64,000 nucleotides of DNA from Oscillospiraceae bacterium. Its GTDB lineage: Bacteria > Bacillota > Clostridia > Oscillospirales > Ruminococcaceae. The translations under genes were made by a program, and so were the position numbers. Below the pieces are notes generated by a model. It worked only from the letters and a program-made list of their open reading frames with translations, searched no databases and was not told the DNA's origin. Below are positions 21,653-29,991 of the stretch, piece after piece. The DNA lies in NCBI GenBank assembly GCA_017438745.1, contig JAFRUS010000014.1, forward strand, positions 30,540 through 94,539, in the 5' to 3' direction. Every line of letters starts with the position of its first letter. The first letter of the stretch is position 1.

Positions 21653-24505
21653 TTATACTCCGGCTTCTGTTGCTGGTTCTGTACTTGGCTGAGTTTCTGC
21701 TTCTGTAGCTGTCTCAGTTCCAGTCTCTGTTTTTGGTTCTGTTCCGGTTTCAGTTACTGTTTCTGGTTCTATCTCTGTTCCTGCTTCAGTTCCTGTTTCC
21801 GCTTCTGCTTCAGTTTCCGTTTCTGCCTCAGCAGCCGGCTGAAGAATTAATGCCTTTAAAATTACGAAATCACGTGTGCTGAACGATCCGTCGAGATTTA
21901 CATCGCATGAATCCTTGTATTCAGCTGAACCGAGAAGGACTTTTCTCAGATACGCAATATCCTCGGCATCAACTTTTCCGTCTTCGTTTACATCGCCGCT
22001 ACATTTTGAAAGATCTGTTTCTTCCTTGTATCTTCCGGCAAGTATGTTTGTCATGATGAGAAGGTCATCATAATTGAGATCTTTGTCTGATCCAGTGATA
22101 TTGGCATTCTTCTTGCCATGTTCGGAAGGAACGTAATCTGACAGGTCTTCAAGGTGCTTGTAGTACATTACCACATCACGAATATCAAATGTGTTGTCGC
22201 AGTTGAAGTCACCATGTACCGGAACGAATTCCGAAGGAGCAAGCTTTTCAGTTGGAAGAGTATTTTTCTCTTTAAAGAACTCAGCCAGTGCTCTTAAGTC
22301 TTCTTTATCCAGACCAGTTGAATCCTTCTTATATACATTGGCGTTTTCTATTCCCTGCTTGGATGGCTGATAATCAGATACACCGTAAATGTATCTGAAC
22401 AGCATTGCAAGGTCTACCACATTTACTGCATTGTCACAGTTAAAATCACCCGCAAGATGTTCTGCTTCAGTTGTTACAAGGTTTTCAGTTGGTATTTCTG
22501 TTGTCTTTTCTGAGAAGTATTCAGCAAGCGCCTGAAGGTCATCCATATCAAGGTCTGTAGAATCCTTTTTATAGATATTGGCATTCTTGATTCCCTGTTC
22601 TGACGGCTTATAATCGGATACCTTGTTGAGATATTTAAACAGCATTGCAAGGTCGACCACATTCACTTCATTGTCACAGTTGAAGTCGCCGGCAAGATGT
22701 TCTGACTCAGTTGTTACAAGAGTTTCAGTTGGTATTTCAGTAGTTTTCTCCGAGAAAAATTCTGCAAGTGCCTGCACGTCATCCATATCAAGGTCTGTTG
22801 TATCCTTTTTATAGATATTGGCATTCTTAAGGCCCTGCTCTGACGGCTTGTAGTCTGATACCTTGTTGAGATACTTAAACAGCATTGCAAGATCGACCAG
22901 ATCTACTGCGTTGTCACAATTGAAGTCTCCGGCAAGATGCTCAGAGTCTTTTATAGTCAGTTCTTCTGCAGGAAGAGTTACTTTCTCACCGACAAACTCA
23001 GCGATAGCTGCAACGTCATTTAAATCAAGTTCTGTTGAATCAGGTTTAAAAGCATTGGCATTTTTAAGAGCCTGCTCTGACGGCTTGTATTCTGTTGTGC
23101 CCTGAAGATAATGGTTGAGTAATACTGCATCAACAATATTGGCTTCACCGTCACAGTTAAAATCTCCTGTGATTTCCGTATCTTCATTTTCAGTATTAAA
23201 AGTAACCGGAGTTACATCGTTAGTCCAAAGTCCCCTGACTCCGGCAAGATTTTCAATTATTGCCTGTAAATCATCATAATTTACGACTAACGCCGAGTTA
23301 GGGCTCTTTACATCCGAATTTACAATGCCCTGTGGTGTCAGTGGATTAGCTTCACTGTCTTTAAGATATTTATTCAGTGCATCAACATCATCAAAATCCA
23401 CATCTCCGTCACAGTCTGCATCTCCGTAATGCACTGCCGGTGAACTTATGTCGACATCGTTAGTCCATAATAATCGTTTTCCCGCAAGACATTCCACCAT
23501 TGCCTGCGCATCTTCATAATTTACGACCAGTGCTGAGTTCGGGCTCTTTACATCTGCGTTTACAAGGCCCTGCGGTGTCAGCGGATTTGCTTCAGCGTCT
23601 TCGAGATATTTCAGCAATGTTTTTACATCGTCGAAATCCATATCTCCGTCGTAATCTACATCACCGTAACGCACTGCCGGTGAACTTATGTCGACATCGT
23701 TAGTCCATAATAATCGTTTTCCCGCAAGACATTCCACTATTGCCTGCGCATCTTCATAATTTACGACCAGTGCTGAGTTCGGGCTCTTTACATCTGCGTT
23801 TACAAGGCCCTGCGGTGTCAGCGGATTTGCTTCACCGTCTCCGAGATATTTAAGCAATGTGCTTACATCGTCAAAATCCACATCTCCGTCGTAATCCACA
23901 TCTCCGTAATGTATCGCTGGTACACTTGTATCGATATCATTGGTCCATAATGCACGTAATCCTGCAAGGTTTTCCACTATTGCCTGCGCATCTTCATAAT
24001 TCACGACCAGTGCAGAGTTCGGGCTCTTTACATCAGCATTTACTATGCCCTGCGGTGTCAGCGGATTTGCTTCACTGTCATTGGCATATCTATATACTGC
24101 ATCCACATCATCAAAGTCCACATCTCCGTCGCAGTCTGCATCTCCGTAATGCACTGCCGGTGAACTTGTATCGATATCGTTGGTCCATAACGTGCGTTTA
24201 CCTGCAAGACTTTCCACTATTGCCTGCACATCGTCATAATTCACGACCAGCGCTGAGTTCGGGCTCTTTACATCAGCATTTACAAGTCCCTGCTCTGTAG
24301 CTGGTACAGATTCCGGATCTTTAAGATATTTTGAAAGTTCAATTACATCATTAATATTCACAACGCCGTCGCAGTTGAAATCGCCGTAAAGTGTGGCGGC
24401 AAGCGCGTTTACAGTGTCAAAGCTTCCTGCTGCCAGATAAGTACCTGCAATACACAGTGCAGAAACACCAGCAGTCGAACGTCTGATTAAATTTCTTAGA
24501 TTCAT
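21653..24505 (-). CDS. Secreted poly-dockerin protein (about eleven dockerin-like modules)
   Basis: This is a 950-residue protein. After a signal peptide (residues 1-37, ending near VNALAA) come ten tandem dockerin-like units of about 75-82 residues. Units 1-5 have the form YGDxDxDGDVDFDDV..NADVKSPNSALVVNYEDAQ..LWTND; units 6-10 have GDFNCDNxVNVVDL..NANxYKKDSTxLDMDD. Each first EF-loop keeps the Ca ligands, while second loops are expanded by 4-5 residues. An eleventh unit is a canonical dockerin (GDVNEDGKVDAED, DVNLDGSFSTRD). The tail of about 60 residues is Glu/Thr-rich. The ATG at 24505 has GGAGG; the longer frame overlaps the next gene. It could bind many cohesins at once, but the binding specificity is unproven. 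Confidence 0.85.
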   Translation of the reverse strand: MNLRNLIRRSTAGVSALCIAGTYLAAGSFDTVNALAATLYGDFNCDGVVNINDVIELSKYLKDPESVPATEQGLVNADVKSPNSALVVNYDDVQAIVESLAGKRTLWTNDIDTSSPAVHYGDADCDGDVDFDDVDAVYRYANDSEANPLTPQGIVNADVKSPNSALVVNYEDAQAIVENLAGLRALWTNDIDTSVPAIHYGDVDYDGDVDFDDVSTLLKYLGDGEANPLTPQGLVNADVKSPNSALVVNYEDAQAIVECLAGKRLLWTNDVDISSPAVRYGDVDYDGDMDFDDVKTLLKYLEDAEANPLTPQGLVNADVKSPNSALVVNYEDAQAMVECLAGKRLLWTNDVDISSPAVHYGDADCDGDVDFDDVDALNKYLKDSEANPLTPQGIVNSDVKSPNSALVVNYDDLQAIIENLAGVRGLWTNDVTPVTFNTENEDTEITGDFNCDGEANIVDAVLLNHYLQGTTEYKPSEQALKNANAFKPDSTELDLNDVAAIAEFVGEKVTLPAEELTIKDSEHLAGDFNCDNAVDLVDLAMLFKYLNKVSDYKPSEQGLKNANIYKKDTTDLDMDDVQALAEFFSEKTTEIPTETLVTTESEHLAGDFNCDNEVNVVDLAMLFKYLNKVSDYKPSEQGIKNANIYKKDSTDLDMDDLQALAEYFSEKTTEIPTENLVTTEAEHLAGDFNCDNAVNVVDLAMLFRYIYGVSDYQPSKQGIENANVYKKDSTGLDKEDLRALAEFFKEKNTLPTEKLAPSEFVPVHGDFNCDNTFDIRDVVMYYKHLEDLSDYVPSEHGKKNANITGSDKDLNYDDLLIMTNILAGRYKEETDLSKCSGDVNEDGKVDAEDIAYLRKVLLGSAEYKDSCDVNLDGSFSTRDFVILKALILQPAAEAETETEAEAETGTEAGTEIEPETVTETGTEPKTETGTETATEAETQPSTEPATEAGV
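22440..24400. repeat. Tandem coding repeats of about 240 bp in the poly-dockerin gene
   Basis: Units near 23340-24300 are highly similar at DNA level, and those at 23455-23580 and 23695-23820 are almost identical over more than 100 bp. The units near 22440-22930 form a second family. This indicates recent unit duplication or gene conversion, and probable copy-number variation. Confidence 0.8.
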
Positions 24506-24536
24506 TTCGTACCTCCGTAATAAAAATTTATATTCC

Positions 24537-25721
24537 TTATTCCTTCTTTTCAAATGCCTTAGGAATATTCTTTACGCTTTCAGTTATGATGTTTTTGGCA
24601 TTGTTCAAAAGGATCTTCCGTGCTTCAGGATTCATGTCATCAAAGTTCTTCTTGATCTCAGGAATTACCTTGATAAAGTCTATGTCATCGAGAGTTTCGG
24701 CGTTTGTCGTGTTGAAAAGCTCAAACAGAGACTGTATGATTCTTGAGCGTTCTTCGTAATTCATATCCCCTATCCACTTATTCACTGAAACTTTCAGGAT
24801 ACGGCTGTCGTAGGTAAGATCGTCAGTGAAATCAAACTCACCTTCAGGCGTAATGTGCCAGTAAAATGCCATATGCTGTGAGAATCCGCGGCCGTCTGAT
24901 TTTACTATCAGGTAATCCTCATGCTTTTCCATCAGCAAACCGATAAGCGATGACTGCGGAACAAATTTTACGACCTTGTCATATATCTGGTCGATGAGTT
25001 CTCCGTTGACCTCATCATCCACACCCGGACCGTCAAACGAATAGATCTTTGTGATCCTGTTTCTTATGGATTCATCACATAAAGCTGACGAGAATATCGC
25101 CAGATTACCGCCCTTGGAATGTCCTCCTGTTATTATCTCGCCGTCAAAGCCTGAGGCACAGCGGGTGAGATACCGGACAGATGACTTCTGTGATTCCACC
25201 GGATCTGCCAGCGCAAGACAGAGGTCTTCTTTCCAGCCAACAATAAACTTGTCCGTACCGCGGAAAGCTATAAACCTTAATTTATCGGAAATATGAAAAT
25301 TAACAGCCGAAAACTGCTTGAGTGTTTCCGGATCAAGACGGCTCACATAATGGCTCACACCTATGTCACGGAAACGCGGGCTTGCCGCTGCTGCGCAGAA
25401 AAGCGCCTTTGTTTCATCGTAGGCAACTGCTGTCCTGAACATCTGCTCAAAGAGCTCGGCCTTATAAAGATCACCTAAACGTACCGCATCATCCGGAATA
25501 CAGTTTTCCGGAAAATCAATGTACGAAAGCCATGAAAACACCAGCGCATCGACATCGCAGAAAGGCTTTTCCTCAAAAGTCTCCATTGTTTTTTCAACAT
25601 AAGAAATAAAGTTTATATGTTCTTCATTCTTAGGCTGAACTTCTTCCGGCTGTTCCTCTTCCTCATTCATGTTATCTATTTTTTTCGCATGAAGACGATA
25701 AAAATTTCTGTTTAGTTCCAT
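24537..25721 (-). CDS. Mbeg1-like / DUF2974 alpha-beta hydrolase (lipase-like)
   Basis: This 394-residue protein is related to lipase class 3 through DUF2974. It has FIAFRGTDKFIVGWKEDL for the oxyanion region and GGHSKGGNLAIFSS for the nucleophile elbow (Ser in GHSKGG), followed by IYSFDGPGVDDE. The N-terminal 60 residues are acidic and charged. No signal peptide is seen. It is encoded 31 bp upstream of the poly-dockerin start and 18 bp downstream of the coiled-coil gene, so it probably belongs to the same transcript as the VWA cluster. The substrate is unknown. Confidence 0.82.
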   Translation of the reverse strand: MELNRNFYRLHAKKIDNMNEEEEQPEEVQPKNEEHINFISYVEKTMETFEEKPFCDVDALVFSWLSYIDFPENCIPDDAVRLGDLYKAELFEQMFRTAVAYDETKALFCAAAASPRFRDIGVSHYVSRLDPETLKQFSAVNFHISDKLRFIAFRGTDKFIVGWKEDLCLALADPVESQKSSVRYLTRCASGFDGEIITGGHSKGGNLAIFSSALCDESIRNRITKIYSFDGPGVDDEVNGELIDQIYDKVVKFVPQSSLIGLLMEKHEDYLIVKSDGRGFSQHMAFYWHITPEGEFDFTDDLTYDSRILKVSVNKWIGDMNYEERSRIIQSLFELFNTTNAETLDDIDFIKVIPEIKKNFDDMNPEARKILLNNAKNIITESVKNIPKAFEKKE

Positions 25722-25739
25722 ATTTATTTATCTCCCGGT

Positions 25740-26363
25740 TTATCTGCACATGCTGTACAGTCTGCTGAAACCGCTTCGGAATCCCGCTATATCTGCTGTT
25801 CCGGATGCACCTCCGACCATTTCACCGCCTGTAAGGTTTATCTGGTAATTCACCCTTGCGATAAGAACAGCATTGGTGAACACGTCTGCAGCCGTTGTGG
25901 TTATTCCGGCGAGCCTGTCGGTAAGGGCTGTATACTCGGTAACTGTGTTTTCAAGTATCCCCTTCATATTCAGTGCGACCATTTTCTGATCAAGAAGTTC
26001 CGCATCGGCATTTTCTGAAAATCCGGACATAAAACTGTCGAGTGCCGACTGATATGCGGTAAGTTCCCTTTTCAGCGTGGTAAGCGTATTTTCAGCAATA
26101 AGTCTGTTTTTCTTCAGTTCTTCGATTATTGCCTGAACCTTGTTATAATGCTCAGAAAAAAGCTGCCAGTATTTTTTTATACGGATACCGGCAAAAAAAC
26201 CGTTCTTGAGAAAGTCGATCCCCGACGGATCAAGCACATCAAGATATTTTACAAAAGCTGAAATATATTCAGCCGATTTAACTGCAACATTCTGCGGTCC
26301 GCAGCACAGATCTATACAGCTCTGTGCAGACGAGACCGCATTTTTCATTTCAACGGAATACAT
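25740..26363 (-). CDS. Helical protein of unknown function in the VWA cluster
   Basis: This 207-residue protein is mainly helical with a coiled-coil-prone centre (NKVQAIIEELKKNRLIAENTL). It begins MYSVEMKNAVSSAQS and ends GFRSGFSRLYSMCR, with a Gly-rich stretch GGEMVGGASGTADIAG. No signal peptide or known domain is recognised. It lies 18 bp after the VWA gene and 18 bp before the hydrolase gene, so it is probably co-expressed and may act in the same membrane-associated complex. Confidence 0.6.
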   Translation of the reverse strand: MYSVEMKNAVSSAQSCIDLCCGPQNVAVKSAEYISAFVKYLDVLDPSGIDFLKNGFFAGIRIKKYWQLFSEHYNKVQAIIEELKKNRLIAENTLTTLKRELTAYQSALDSFMSGFSENADAELLDQKMVALNMKGILENTVTEYTALTDRLAGITTTAADVFTNAVLIARVNYQINLTGGEMVGGASGTADIAGFRSGFSRLYSMCR

Positions 26364-26381
26364 AGTTTTTCCTTTTATAGA

Positions 26382-28094
26382 TTACAGATTTGCATTGAAA
26401 AGATTCTTTAACTGGTAAACAACATCATCGTTTGCGGCATCGATACTTGCTGCCTCGTTGATGGATGAGATCTTCTTGAGTTCATCAAGATCTGCGTTGT
26501 AACCAATTGTGTAGATCGGCATTTTCAGACTCTTTACTGCCTGAGTGATCTCGCTTAATGAAGCACCTACATTCTGCTCACCATCACTTAAAAGGAAGAT
26601 CATTGGCTGAACATTAGAAGTTGTCTTCATGAATTCATCAAGCATGAGAGATGCTTCAGCAAGAGCTGAATATGTAGCTGTGCTTCCTGAAGCCTGAAGC
26701 TGGTCGATCGCACCCTGGAAAAGTGCCTGCTGGTTGATATCGAAAACGCCTATCGGAAGATCGATATTGACGTCAGACGCATAGCTTACGACACCAACGT
26801 AGTTAGTTGTGTTGATGTAGCGGATACTGTTTGTAAGTGAGCTCTTGAGCGCATTGATCGGCTCGCCTGACATTGATCCTGATGTATCGAGAACAAATAC
26901 TGCAGCGATAGGCTTTGCTGTATTCTTGTTCTTCTTCCATACCTTCTGCATCTGTGACCATTTCTGTCCGTCAGTTGCAGGAATGCTGTCCTTGTAGTCA
27001 TCGAGCTGGTTGAATCCGTAATCAGATGAACGCTTCTTTGCATCATCAGTTGAGCAGTAATCATTGAACGCCTTTAAGAGTTCCAACTTATCAGCTGATA
27101 TACCCTTTATTGCATAAAGCGGATTGTCGTGTCTGATACCGTAAGGAAGGAATTCGTAATTATTCTTAAGGTCTATGTTATTGTAATAACCCTGATATTC
27201 AAGAATAAAGCTTGTGAAAGTGTTGTTTCCTGCTGCGTCTCTCATCTGGAGAGTGTTGTAGGCAACGAACGGAACGTTGTTCTGGAACTTGTTGAAACCG
27301 TCAACAGCTGTCTGGCTTAACGGATCTGCCTTGTCGTAGCTGTAGAGAGTAGCTGCAAGGAAGTTAAGTCCTGAAGTACTTGAGAACGGATTTGTATATC
27401 CGGCTGTGATCTTTCCTTCTTCAGTTGCTGTGATTATTGTCTGAATGTCAACTGTGCCGTATTCTGTTTCAAGATTCCTGTATGTCTGCTTGTCAACAAG
27501 AACACCTGCAACGTTTCCTACCATTCTTTCTGAAATAGTTTCAAGCTTTGTGCCGCTGAATTCAAGCATATCTGCCCACATTGAAGCAGAAGGAGTAATA
27601 GCATCAGGTACGTACACGCCTGATTCAATGTAATCTATCTGAGTACCGGAAGATACTGAACGGATAGCGATTCCGGCTGATTTTCCGCCGATCTGCTGGT
27701 TGCTGTCGTTGAACTCTTCAGCAAGTTCCTTAAGCCATCCGTCTGTACCTGAGCCTGCCTTTTCAGGTGAGCTGAAAATTTCAGCCACAAGCTGCTTGCC
27801 TGCAGGATCCACAACAAGCGGATAAGATGTTTCAATGTCAGGAAGTTCTTCCTTTGATGAAACTGAATCGTATGAAACAACGCCCTTCTGAGCGTGGTTT
27901 TCTGTTACTCTTACCTTACCTGCTGCCTTTGAAAATACTTTAATGGCTTCTTCAGATGAGATAACTCTTATAGAATCACCATTTCCATTATCGACAACGT
28001 TATCTTCATTTCCTGTAACTGCAAGAACTATACCAAGTATAGCACCTATAAGACAAATTACGGCACATGCCGCTATAACCGGACCTTTTTTCAT
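26382..28094 (-). CDS. Membrane-anchored solute-binding-like protein with VWA domain
   Basis: This 570-residue protein has one N-terminal membrane segment (residues 4-26) facing outward. Residues about 60-390 resemble a type-2 periplasmic-binding fold (AEIFSSPEKAGSG, GYTNPFSSTSGLNFLA, YAIKGISADKLELL). Residues about 395-568 are a von Willebrand A domain with an intact MIDAS: DTSGSMSG, a conserved Thr in SGSTATYSAL and FLLSDGEQN. This architecture is found in Firmicute clusters thought to handle extracellular ligands or adhesion. It starts one codon after the upstream membrane gene. Confidence 0.85.
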   Translation of the reverse strand: MKKGPVIAACAVICLIGAILGIVLAVTGNEDNVVDNGNGDSIRVISSEEAIKVFSKAAGKVRVTENHAQKGVVSYDSVSSKEELPDIETSYPLVVDPAGKQLVAEIFSSPEKAGSGTDGWLKELAEEFNDSNQQIGGKSAGIAIRSVSSGTQIDYIESGVYVPDAITPSASMWADMLEFSGTKLETISERMVGNVAGVLVDKQTYRNLETEYGTVDIQTIITATEEGKITAGYTNPFSSTSGLNFLAATLYSYDKADPLSQTAVDGFNKFQNNVPFVAYNTLQMRDAAGNNTFTSFILEYQGYYNNIDLKNNYEFLPYGIRHDNPLYAIKGISADKLELLKAFNDYCSTDDAKKRSSDYGFNQLDDYKDSIPATDGQKWSQMQKVWKKNKNTAKPIAAVFVLDTSGSMSGEPINALKSSLTNSIRYINTTNYVGVVSYASDVNIDLPIGVFDINQQALFQGAIDQLQASGSTATYSALAEASLMLDEFMKTTSNVQPMIFLLSDGEQNVGASLSEITQAVKSLKMPIYTIGYNADLDELKKISSINEAASIDAANDDVVYQLKNLFNANL

Positions 28095-28095
28095 T

Positions 28096-28812
28096 TTACC
28101 ACTGCCTTTCTTTTATCTTCTTGTAATCCTGTGTCTGTTCGATAAGCCTGTTCACCTTTTCAAGAGGAACATCTGAAATGTCGTCAAGGTTTACAAGCTC
28201 ATGCATAAGATCATCTATATGGTCAATTACAACGTAATTCTTTTTATAAAGATCTTCGACCTCGGAAATATAAGCGGTCGCATGCTCATCGCTCCTGTCA
28301 TTTTTCCAGTCATTATAGTCGAAAACCTCAATACGCTTTTTTATTCCGCCGAGGTTGTTGTTGAAGATCCTCATTACCTCGTTAAGCGTACTCATGTAAG
28401 TATTGTAGGTAAGATCCTCGGTCGAAAATGACTCGCGGAGCAGCTTGTGAAGATTATCGTTTTTCTGCTTCATGCTGACACAAAGATCGTAGATCTCCTT
28501 TTTCCTCTGTTCAAACGGACCGAGATTCGCGTTATTCATTCTTCTGTAAAAATCAGTGAATTCAGTAAGCCTCTGATCCTCGGACACAGGTGCCTTTGTT
28601 TCTATGGCAGGAAGTTCGTCTATCTTCGCTGCATGCAGTGCGCTGAGTGTCAGGTAGAACAGAAGCCCTATCATAAGGATCATGATCACGATCCCCGCCA
28701 CTGTACGCAGAGGATTGCCGTTTATAAGATGAAGTCCGAACTTTGAATAGATAAGTACCACAGCCAGAAGAAATCCGGCGTAAACTGGTATGAGTTTTTT
28801 CAGGTATTTCAT
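28096..28812 (-). CDS. Two-TM membrane protein with cytosolic helical domain
   Basis: This 238-residue protein has membrane segments at about 8-24 (LIPVYAGFLLAVVLIY) and 36-58 (VAGIVIMILMIGLLFYL), then a charged helical region (RKKEIYDLCVSMKQKNDNLHKLL). The ATG at 28812 follows GGAGG; the upstream extension to 28845 lacks a site. Its position recalls membrane partners next to TelA/VWA genes, but no family is recognised. It is first gene of the cluster running down to the poly-dockerin gene. Confidence 0.65.
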   Translation of the reverse strand: MKYLKKLIPVYAGFLLAVVLIYSKFGLHLINGNPLRTVAGIVIMILMIGLLFYLTLSALHAAKIDELPAIETKAPVSEDQRLTEFTDFYRRMNNANLGPFEQRKKEIYDLCVSMKQKNDNLHKLLRESFSTEDLTYNTYMSTLNEVMRIFNNNLGGIKKRIEVFDYNDWKNDRSDEHATAYISEVEDLYKKNYVVIDHIDDLMHELVNLDDISDVPLEKVNRLIEQTQDYKKIKERQW

Positions 28813-28952
28813 CGTTTTCCTCCGATTAAATTTACAAAGTATCACAAATATTATTTTACCACATATTTTTCTTATTGTAAATATAATATTGCCCTGCCGG
28901 TCAGTCAGATCACTGTCTGATTACCGGAAAAATACCGCCCGTTTACAATAAA

Positions 28953-29002
28953 AACACCCCTTCAGAAGACCACTAAAAAACCGGTCTCACCAAAGGGGTG
29001 AA
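28953..29002 (-). terminator. Terminator of the zinc-ribbon gene
   Basis: CACCCCTT (28955-28962) pairs with AAGGGGTG (28993-29000), with GTTTTTATTG after it on the minus strand. Confidence 0.7.
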
Positions 29003-29034
29003 ATTATTTCATTTTCATTATTTAACATAAAATA

Positions 29035-29652
29035 TCAGCTTATCTTTCTTGCACTTCTGTAGTAAGGTCTGAATGTTTCCTTTACTTCATCGAGCATCTC
29101 TTTGTATTTTCTGTATTCTGCCGAGTTAATGTCATCTGTAATAAGTTCATCACGGTTTATCTGTATAGGCATTACGCTGAACCATGGTGAATCGATGGTG
29201 AGAATGAAGCTGAAGTTGCAGCTTACATATCCCTTCGGCACTTCGTTTTCGATTCCTTCCGAGCTTTCATAATAATCGCCGGAATCGATCACTTCGATGT
29301 ACTCATCAAAACCTGTGATCTGGTCAAAATGAATTACATCTGGCTGGCGCTTCGTCCACTTGTCTCCTTCAGTAGCAAACAGAACAAGCTGGTTTTTGTC
29401 GTCGATCACGATACGCTCTTTTTCCCCGATGATGCGTGTGATCTGGAACTTTTCAAGGAGTTCGGAACTTTCCTTTCTGTACTCCAGATGTTCAAGAAGC
29501 TTGTCCACGTCAGTAAACTTAGTGTACTTGACTAGCGGTGATATCAGATGGCTGCATTTTTCACAGACAAATCCGCATGGAAGCTTTTTTCTGTAAAATG
29601 CCCCGATGTTCTCTCCGCACGCACAACATTTCTTCTTACCGAATAAACTCAT
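29035..29652 (-). CDS. Zinc-ribbon protein (DUF4428-like N-terminus)
   Basis: This 205-residue protein has an N-terminal zinc ribbon with two CxxC pairs (KKCCACGENIG and GFVCEKCSHLI), as in DUF4428 proteins. The rest contains beta-rich segments (ITRIIGEKERIVIDDKNQLVLF) and a loop SSEGIENEVPKGY. It is probably cytosolic; its function is not known. The TTG- or ATG-proximal region is clear: the ATG at 29652 is preceded by GGGGATG. It is monocistronic with its own promoter and terminator. Confidence 0.7.
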   Translation of the reverse strand: MSLFGKKKCCACGENIGAFYRKKLPCGFVCEKCSHLISPLVKYTKFTDVDKLLEHLEYRKESSELLEKFQITRIIGEKERIVIDDKNQLVLFATEGDKWTKRQPDVIHFDQITGFDEYIEVIDSGDYYESSEGIENEVPKGYVSCNFSFILTIDSPWFSVMPIQINRDELITDDINSAEYRKYKEMLDEVKETFRPYYRSARKIS

Positions 29653-29980
29653 AAAATCATCCCCTGTTCTTTAAAAATCTTAAAATCCAATTGATTCCCA
29701 TTTCATGTCAGCATTTGACTGCTACATTATCAAAACCGACATGATTATCAAAATCTTGTATTTATTATAACATTATCTGTGCAATATTACAACATATTAA
29801 TACAGAAAATTTCCATTCTGTTTTTTGCACACATCATACAACATTTGCTGATTAAACAGGTGATTTATTTCAATTTGGTTACAAACTGATTTCAATTCAG
29901 AGTCATTGGTTACATTAAGGTTAATTGTACGCTTTTCAAATAAAACAAATTACGGATGAAAAGTCAAAAATACGACGTAA
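29653..29980. other. AT-rich intergenic region
   Basis: No gene is seen. It holds the promoter of the zinc-ribbon gene (29764-29792) and the terminator of the M23 peptidase gene at its right edge. The rest is unassigned AT-rich sequence. Confidence 0.6.
29764..29792 (-). promoter_or_regulatory. Promoter of the zinc-ribbon gene
   Basis: On the minus strand TTGTAA (29787-29792), a 17-bp spacer and TATAAT (29764-29769). Confidence 0.55.
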
Positions 29981-29991
29981 TCATCCGTAAT
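29945..29991 (-). terminator. Terminator overlapping the M23 peptidase stop
   Basis: A perfect 11-bp stem pairs ATTACGGATGA (29949-29959) with TCATCCGTAAT (29981-29991). The stop codon of the peptidase lies within the stem. T-rich sequence follows on the minus strand. Confidence 0.75.

Noticed and set aside
21653..24505. Tandem repeats as a CRISPR or intergenic satellite
   Set aside because: The 240-bp units are in frame and encode EF-hand pairs; there is no short repeat-spacer pattern.
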